Of a stretch of DNA of 64,000 bases, positions 60,220 to 64,000 are shown piece by piece (the stretch's first letter is position 1; each line of letters begins with the position of its first letter). Location of the stretch: positions 62,001 through 126,000 of the forward strand of contig JBNKCG010000070.1 of NCBI GenBank assembly GCA_050287605.1, given 5' to 3'. This DNA is from QQUJ01 sp050287605 (GTDB taxonomy: Bacteria > Pseudomonadota > Gammaproteobacteria > QQUJ01). Below the pieces are notes generated by a model, which had not been told where the DNA came from, made no database searches, and saw only the letters and a program-made list of their open reading frames with translations. Made by a program: the position numbers and the translations under genes.

Positions 60220-60405
60220 TCACTCGTCGTCGCGCAACGCGCTCACGGTCACCTCGCCCGCAGCGCCAATCTCCACCCGCACCACCATGGGCGCGCAACA
60301 GACCGCGCAGTCCTCGATACGGGTGTGGGTTCCCTCGGAAAGATCAACGCCAAGATCGATCGTCTCCCCGCAGTAGGGACACGATACCTCGACGCTATCG
60401 ATCAT
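60220..60405 (-). CDS. CPXCG-motif cysteine-rich protein
   Basis: 61 residues with CPYCGE near the start and a second Cys pair (DCAVCCAP), a small zinc-ribbon. Proteins with this motif are conserved in gammaproteobacteria, function unknown. The ATG at 60405 is used; it overlaps the GNAT gene stop by 11 bases. The upstream GTG at 60408 is a minor alternative. Confidence 0.85.
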   Translation of the reverse strand: MIDSVEVSCPYCGETIDLGVDLSEGTHTRIEDCAVCCAPMVVRVEIGAAGEVTVSALRDDE

Positions 60406-60877
60406 CACCCGCCAGATCCAGCTCGAAGTAGCGCACCTCGGGATGCGGGTTGTGATAGTAGGGCTCGATGGGGCGAAACCCGAGACGCCGATAGATCGCG
60501 TCGGCGCTGACCATGGAGGCCAGGGTATCGAGCCGCATACGCCGATAACCGATCTCGCGCGCCGCGGCCACCGCGGCGCAGGCGAGCTCCCAGCCCAGCC
60601 CGTGGCCGCGACCGGCGGGCCGCACGTAGAGACGCTTCATCTCGCACACCCCCGCTTCCTCGAGGGCGCGCACCCCCACGCAGCCCACCGGGACGTCGTC
60701 GAGCACCGCCAACAGCAGCCGTCCCGCAGGTGGCGCGTAGCGGCCCGGCAGGGTGGCCAGCTCCTGGTCGAAGCCCTGGAAACAGAGACTGAAGCCCAGC
60801 GATTCGGCGTATTCCAGAAACAGCGCCTTGATTGCCGCCAGATCGGAATCGGAGTGGGCGAGACGGATGATAGTCAC
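60395..60877 (-). CDS. GNAT family N-acetyltransferase
   Basis: 160-residue GNAT protein. CEMKRLYVRPAGRGHGLGWELACAAVAAA is the acetyl-CoA binding R/Q-x-x-G-x-G/A loop, and the C-terminal YHNPHPEVRYFELDLA resembles the small-molecule GNATs of proteobacteria. Substrate unknown. It precedes the CPXCG gene and overlaps it. Confidence 0.88.
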   Translation of the reverse strand: MTIIRLAHSDSDLAAIKALFLEYAESLGFSLCFQGFDQELATLPGRYAPPAGRLLLAVLDDVPVGCVGVRALEEAGVCEMKRLYVRPAGRGHGLGWELACAAVAAAREIGYRRMRLDTLASMVSADAIYRRLGFRPIEPYYHNPHPEVRYFELDLAGDDR

Positions 60878-60952
60878 AGCAATTTCCGAGTGGTGAAATC
60901 AGTCGCTACGCTACAATGCAACCCCGCAACAAAACAACCTGTGGATTTTCCC

Positions 60953-61831
60953 ATGCGCACCACCCCCGCCTGGCTGGCGTTTGCGCCGCCGCTGTTCGTG
61001 CTGCTCTGGAGCAGCGGCTTCATCGGCGCCAAATACGGTCTGCCCTACGCCGAACCGCTCACCTTCCTGCTGATCCGCTTCGTTCTGGTCACCGCGATCT
61101 TGGCGGTGATGGCACTGGTCATGCGCGCGCCGTGGCCGCAGAGCTGGTCCCAGGTAGGCCACATTGCGGTGGCCGGGCTGCTGATCCACGCCACCTACCT
61201 GGGTGGCGTGTTCGAGGCCATCCACCTGGGGCTGCCGGCCGGCACCGCGGCGCTCATCACCGCCTTGCAGCCGCTGCTCACGGCTATCGCCGCCGGACCG
61301 TTTCTGGGCGAAAAGGTCACCGCACGCCAGTGGCTGGGATTCGGCCTCGGCCTGCTGGGCGTAGGGTTGGTGGTGGCCAACAAGCTGCAACTGGACCAGG
61401 CCAATCTCGCGGCGATAGCCTGCGCGGTAACGGCGGTGCTGGGCATCACCGCCGGCACCCTGTACCAGAAACGCTACGGCGCCGGGATGGACCTGCGCAC
61501 CGGCTCCATCATCCAGTTCACCGCCTCGGGACTGGCACTGCTCGCATTGGCGCCGTGGCTGGAGACCATGCAAGTGCAGTGGACCGGCCACTTTCTCTTC
61601 GCCCTGGGTTGGCTGGTGCTGGTGTTGTCGCTGGGGGCGATCTCGCTGCTGCTGTTGCTGATCCGCCACGGCGCAGCGGCCAAGACGGCGGGACTGTTCT
61701 ACCTGGTGCCGCCGGTGACGGCGTTGATCGCCTGGGCCATGTTCGGCGAGACCATGCAGGCGCTGGGAATCACCGGCATGCTGGTCACCATTGCCGGCGT
61801 CGCGCTGGTCACCCGTCCCCAGCGTCGCTGA
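60953..61831 (+). CDS. DMT superfamily (EamA) transporter
   Basis: 292 residues with ten helices forming two EamA repeats (first begins LFVLLWSSGFIGAKYGLPYAEP, second near ITAGTLYQKRYG). Typically exporters of amino acids or other small metabolites. The ATG at 60953 is chosen; a GTG at 60941 is possible. TACAAT at 60912-60917 is a plausible -10 box. It ends inside the RND gene on the other strand (overlap of 23 bases tail-to-tail). Confidence 0.9.
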   Translation: MRTTPAWLAFAPPLFVLLWSSGFIGAKYGLPYAEPLTFLLIRFVLVTAILAVMALVMRAPWPQSWSQVGHIAVAGLLIHATYLGGVFEAIHLGLPAGTAALITALQPLLTAIAAGPFLGEKVTARQWLGFGLGLLGVGLVVANKLQLDQANLAAIACAVTAVLGITAGTLYQKRYGAGMDLRTGSIIQFTASGLALLALAPWLETMQVQWTGHFLFALGWLVLVLSLGAISLLLLLIRHGAAAKTAGLFYLVPPVTALIAWAMFGETMQALGITGMLVTIAGVALVTRPQRR

Positions 61832-64000
61832 GCAACGTTTCGTACTCCTGATGCCGTTTGGCTGCCGCCGTGGGACGCATGAACAAGCGATAGAGCAGCG
61901 GCACCACGAACAGCGTCAACAGGGTTGAAAACGCCAATCCCCAAACAATGGAGGTGGCTACCGGCCCCCACATCAGCGAGCGGCCGCCGAGGCCGGTGGC
62001 CAGTGAGAACAGTCCTGCCACCGTGGTCAATGCGGTGATCAGGATGGGGATCACGCGCCGGCGCGCGGCGTAAAGCGTGGCGTGCAGCACCGACATACCC
62101 GCTTCCAGGCGCGCGTTGGCCGCGCTGATCAGCACGATGGCCGAGTTGACGGCGATGCCGGCCAACGCCACCACGCCGTAGAGGGTGAACAGGCTGAGCG
62201 GGTTGCCGGTGATGACCAGACCGGCTGCCACGCCGGTGAAGGCCATGGGCACGGAGGCGAGGATCATCAGCGGCTGGAAGTAGCTGCGGAACTGGGTGCC
62301 AAGGATGGCGTAGATCAGCCCGATGCCGAACAGGAACAGCACGAAGATCGAATCGAGGCTCTCCTGGATGTCGTCCAACTCGCCGGTGAAGTCGAGGTCG
62401 ATGGCGGGGTGGCGGGCGCGGATCTTCTCCCAAGCGTCCACGATCTGCAGATTGGCCTGACGCGTGTCGAGCTGCAGCTTGTCGAGGTCGGCCTCGACGG
62501 TGACGGTGCGTTTGAAGTTGTAGTGGCGGATGCTGCCCTTGGCCACCGCGGTGTCGTGACGCACCAGATTACCGAGCAGCGTCACGCCGCCGCCCGGTAG
62601 CGCCACGCTCTGGCGCAGCAGCGATTCGATGTCGGTCAGCGCGGCATCGCGGGCGCGCACCCGCACGTCCACCTGCTCGCCCTTGTCCTGCAGCGTCGCC
62701 ACCACCTCGCCGTCCACCAGCAGGCGCACCATGCGCGCCACGTCAGCGGGATTGAGACCGGCGCGGCGCACCGCATCGGTATCCAGGCGCAGGTTGAGTA
62801 CGCTGCTGCCCGGCGCCTGGTCGGTGGTGACATCGTGCACCGCCGGCATGGCGGCGAGAATCGCTTTGATGTCGGCGACCGCAGCCTCGATCTCGGGATA
62901 GTCGTTGCCGCGCACCTTGACCTTAATGGGACGCTCCACCGGGGGCCCACCCGCGATGCGCAGGTAGGAGACGTGGCGCGGCCCGGCAACATCGCCCAGC
63001 ACCGAACGGGTGTCCTCGATCACCTCGTCCACTTCGCGCATGCCGTCGCCGCGCGGGTTGAGGCTCACCAGGATCTGGCCATTGTGGTCGCCGAACAGCG
63101 GCTCGGTCTCGGTAAAGCGAATGCCGGCATAGGAGACGATGGAGCGCAGCTCGTGCGGTTCGATTCGGGTACGCACCCGCTGCTCGATGGCCTCCACCGT
63201 GCGCAGGGTCTGATCGATGGCGGTCCCGGCCGGCATTTCGATGTTGATGTAGAACAAGCGCACCGGATCGAAGGCGAAAAACTCCATGCGAATCAGGCCG
63301 CCGCCCACCGCACCCAGCGCCAGCAGAAAGAGCGCGAACACGATCCCCAAGGCGCTCTTGGGCCGCCGCATCACCTTGACCAGCAGGCGCGTGTAGTTGA
63401 CGCGCAGCCAGTGGTTGGCTTTTTCCCTCAGCACCTGCATGCGTCCCGGCCGATCGAAGCTCACCCGAAACGCCATCACGTGGGCGGGCAGCATCCAGTA
63501 CGCCTCCACCAGGCTGATGGCGAGCGCGGTCGTCACCACCAGCGGCACCACGAACATGAACTTGCCGACGATGCCCGGCATCAGCATCAACGGCGAAAAC
63601 GCGGCCATGGTGGTGAGCACCGCGGCGGTCACCGGGGCGAACACCTCGCGCAGCGATTCGAGGCCGGCCCTGACCGGATCCATCCCGCGCACCATGCGGT
63701 AGTAAATGGACTCCACCACCACCACCGCATCGTCCACCAGCATGCCCAGCACGATGACCACCGCCAGCAGTACGGTGACGTTGAGCGTCTGGTCCATGGC
63801 CCCCAGCGCCCAGAAGGTACCGGCCAGGGTAAAGGGTATTCCGATGGTGGTGAGCAGCGCGATGCGGGTGCCGAGAAACGCCCACGCCACCAGCAGTACC
63901 AGGGCAAGTCCCAGCAGGGCGTTGCGCTGCATCACCGACAGCGCTTCGCGGGTGACCACCGTCTGGTCGTCGGCGAGCACCAGCTCCACGCCGCGCACCT
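61809..64000 (-). CDS. RND efflux transporter, C-terminal part (5' end outside window)
   Basis: The open frame runs to the right edge, giving about 730 residues of a resistance-nodulation-division pump; the N-terminal part lies outside. Visible: the TM4 acid pair region IVLGMLVDDAVVVVESI, large periplasmic loops with IRMEFFAFDPVRLFYINIEM and the C-terminal helices (LYGVVALAGIAVNSAIVLIS, RSLMWGPVATSIVWGLAF). It exports hydrophobic or metal substrates with a periplasmic adaptor that is not visible here. The 3' end overlaps the end of the EamA gene by 23 bases. Confidence 0.93.
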   Translation of the reverse strand, partial: VRGVELVLADDQTVVTREALSVMQRNALLGLALVLLVAWAFLGTRIALLTTIGIPFTLAGTFWALGAMDQTLNVTVLLAVVIVLGMLVDDAVVVVESIYYRMVRGMDPVRAGLESLREVFAPVTAAVLTTMAAFSPLMLMPGIVGKFMFVVPLVVTTALAISLVEAYWMLPAHVMAFRVSFDRPGRMQVLREKANHWLRVNYTRLLVKVMRRPKSALGIVFALFLLALGAVGGGLIRMEFFAFDPVRLFYINIEMPAGTAIDQTLRTVEAIEQRVRTRIEPHELRSIVSYAGIRFTETEPLFGDHNGQILVSLNPRGDGMREVDEVIEDTRSVLGDVAGPRHVSYLRIAGGPPVERPIKVKVRGNDYPEIEAAVADIKAILAAMPAVHDVTTDQAPGSSVLNLRLDTDAVRRAGLNPADVARMVRLLVDGEVVATLQDKGEQVDVRVRARDAALTDIESLLRQSVALPGGGVTLLGNLVRHDTAVAKGSIRHYNFKRTVTVEADLDKLQLDTRQANLQIVDAWEKIRARHPAIDLDFTGELDDIQESLDSIFVLFLFGIGLIYAILGTQFRSYFQPLMILASVPMAFTGVAAGLVITGNPLSLFTLYGVVALAGIAVNSAIVLISAANARLEAGMSVLHATLYAARRRVIPILITALTTVAGLFSLATGLGGRSLMWGPVATSIVWGLAFSTLLTLFVVPLLYRLFMRPTAAAKRHQEYETLLSDAGDG

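Overview
The window is 64 kb of dense, GC-rich bacterial chromosome. Its gene content and order point to a gammaproteobacterium near the Chromatiales/Ectothiorhodospiraceae or Pseudomonas side of the class. This is inferred from family resemblance and synteny; there is no rRNA gene here to fix the taxonomy. Almost all of it is housekeeping sequence with short gaps. I saw no tRNA, rRNA, CRISPR array, prophage or insertion sequence.

Layout. (1) 1-11.1 kb: gshB (cut by the window edge), a TonB-like protein, yqgE, ruvX, pyrR, pyrB, a dihydroorotase-like pseudoenzyme (pyrC') and a PyrK-like electron-transfer protein, then convergent pilT-pilU and divergent yggS-proC-yggT-yggU. This resembles the P. 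aeruginosa gshB-tonB3-yqgE-yqgF-pyrR-pyrB-pyrC' and pilU-pilT-yggS-proC-yggT neighbourhood. (2) 11.4-16.6 kb: signalling genes, namely a V4R-domain protein with a histidine kinase, a response regulator/histidine kinase pair, a Met-rich MXKDX-repeat lipoprotein and a CBS-domain protein. (3) 16.6-28.7 kb: a leftward run exoIII/crc-like, ampG-like, TauE/SafE-like, DUF2959, GDT1 ending at a terminator; pyrE and a DUF4124 gene rightward; a leftward run coaBC-dut-algC-argB-slmA; then radC. (4) 28.8-35.2 kb: rpmB-rpmG, ppdK, hinT and a large multi-PAS GGDEF protein. (5) 35.3-40.0 kb: a complete biotin operon bioBFHCD preceded by a good candidate BirA operator. (6) 40.2-50.6 kb: a NYN-domain gene with an attenuator-like leader, comF, ubiA, recG, a hemerythrin-like protein, a GNAT/C39 plus RimK-like ATP-grasp pair, an unrecognised secreted protein and nhaA. 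(7) 50.7-64 kb: ybaK, three adjacent DUF2589-type genes, an unknown membrane-anchored protein, an operon of VWA, DnaJ-like, thioesterase and diguanylate cyclase genes, rhomboid, TraB/GumN, MFS, CPXCG and GNAT genes, a DMT exporter and the 3' part of an RND pump gene.

Functional themes are pyrimidine synthesis (pyrR, pyrB, pyrC', pyrK-like, pyrE), biotin synthesis, twitching motility (pilT, pilU, perhaps the TonB-like protein) and c-di-GMP signalling (two GGDEF proteins with apparent inhibitory sites). The least understood items are the DUF2589 trio, the GNAT-C39/RimK pair, the leader of the MXKDX lipoprotein gene (a stem that would sequester its ribosome binding site), the attenuator-like leader of the NYN gene and the VWA-DnaJ-thioesterase-cyclase operon. 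None of these was checked by database search.
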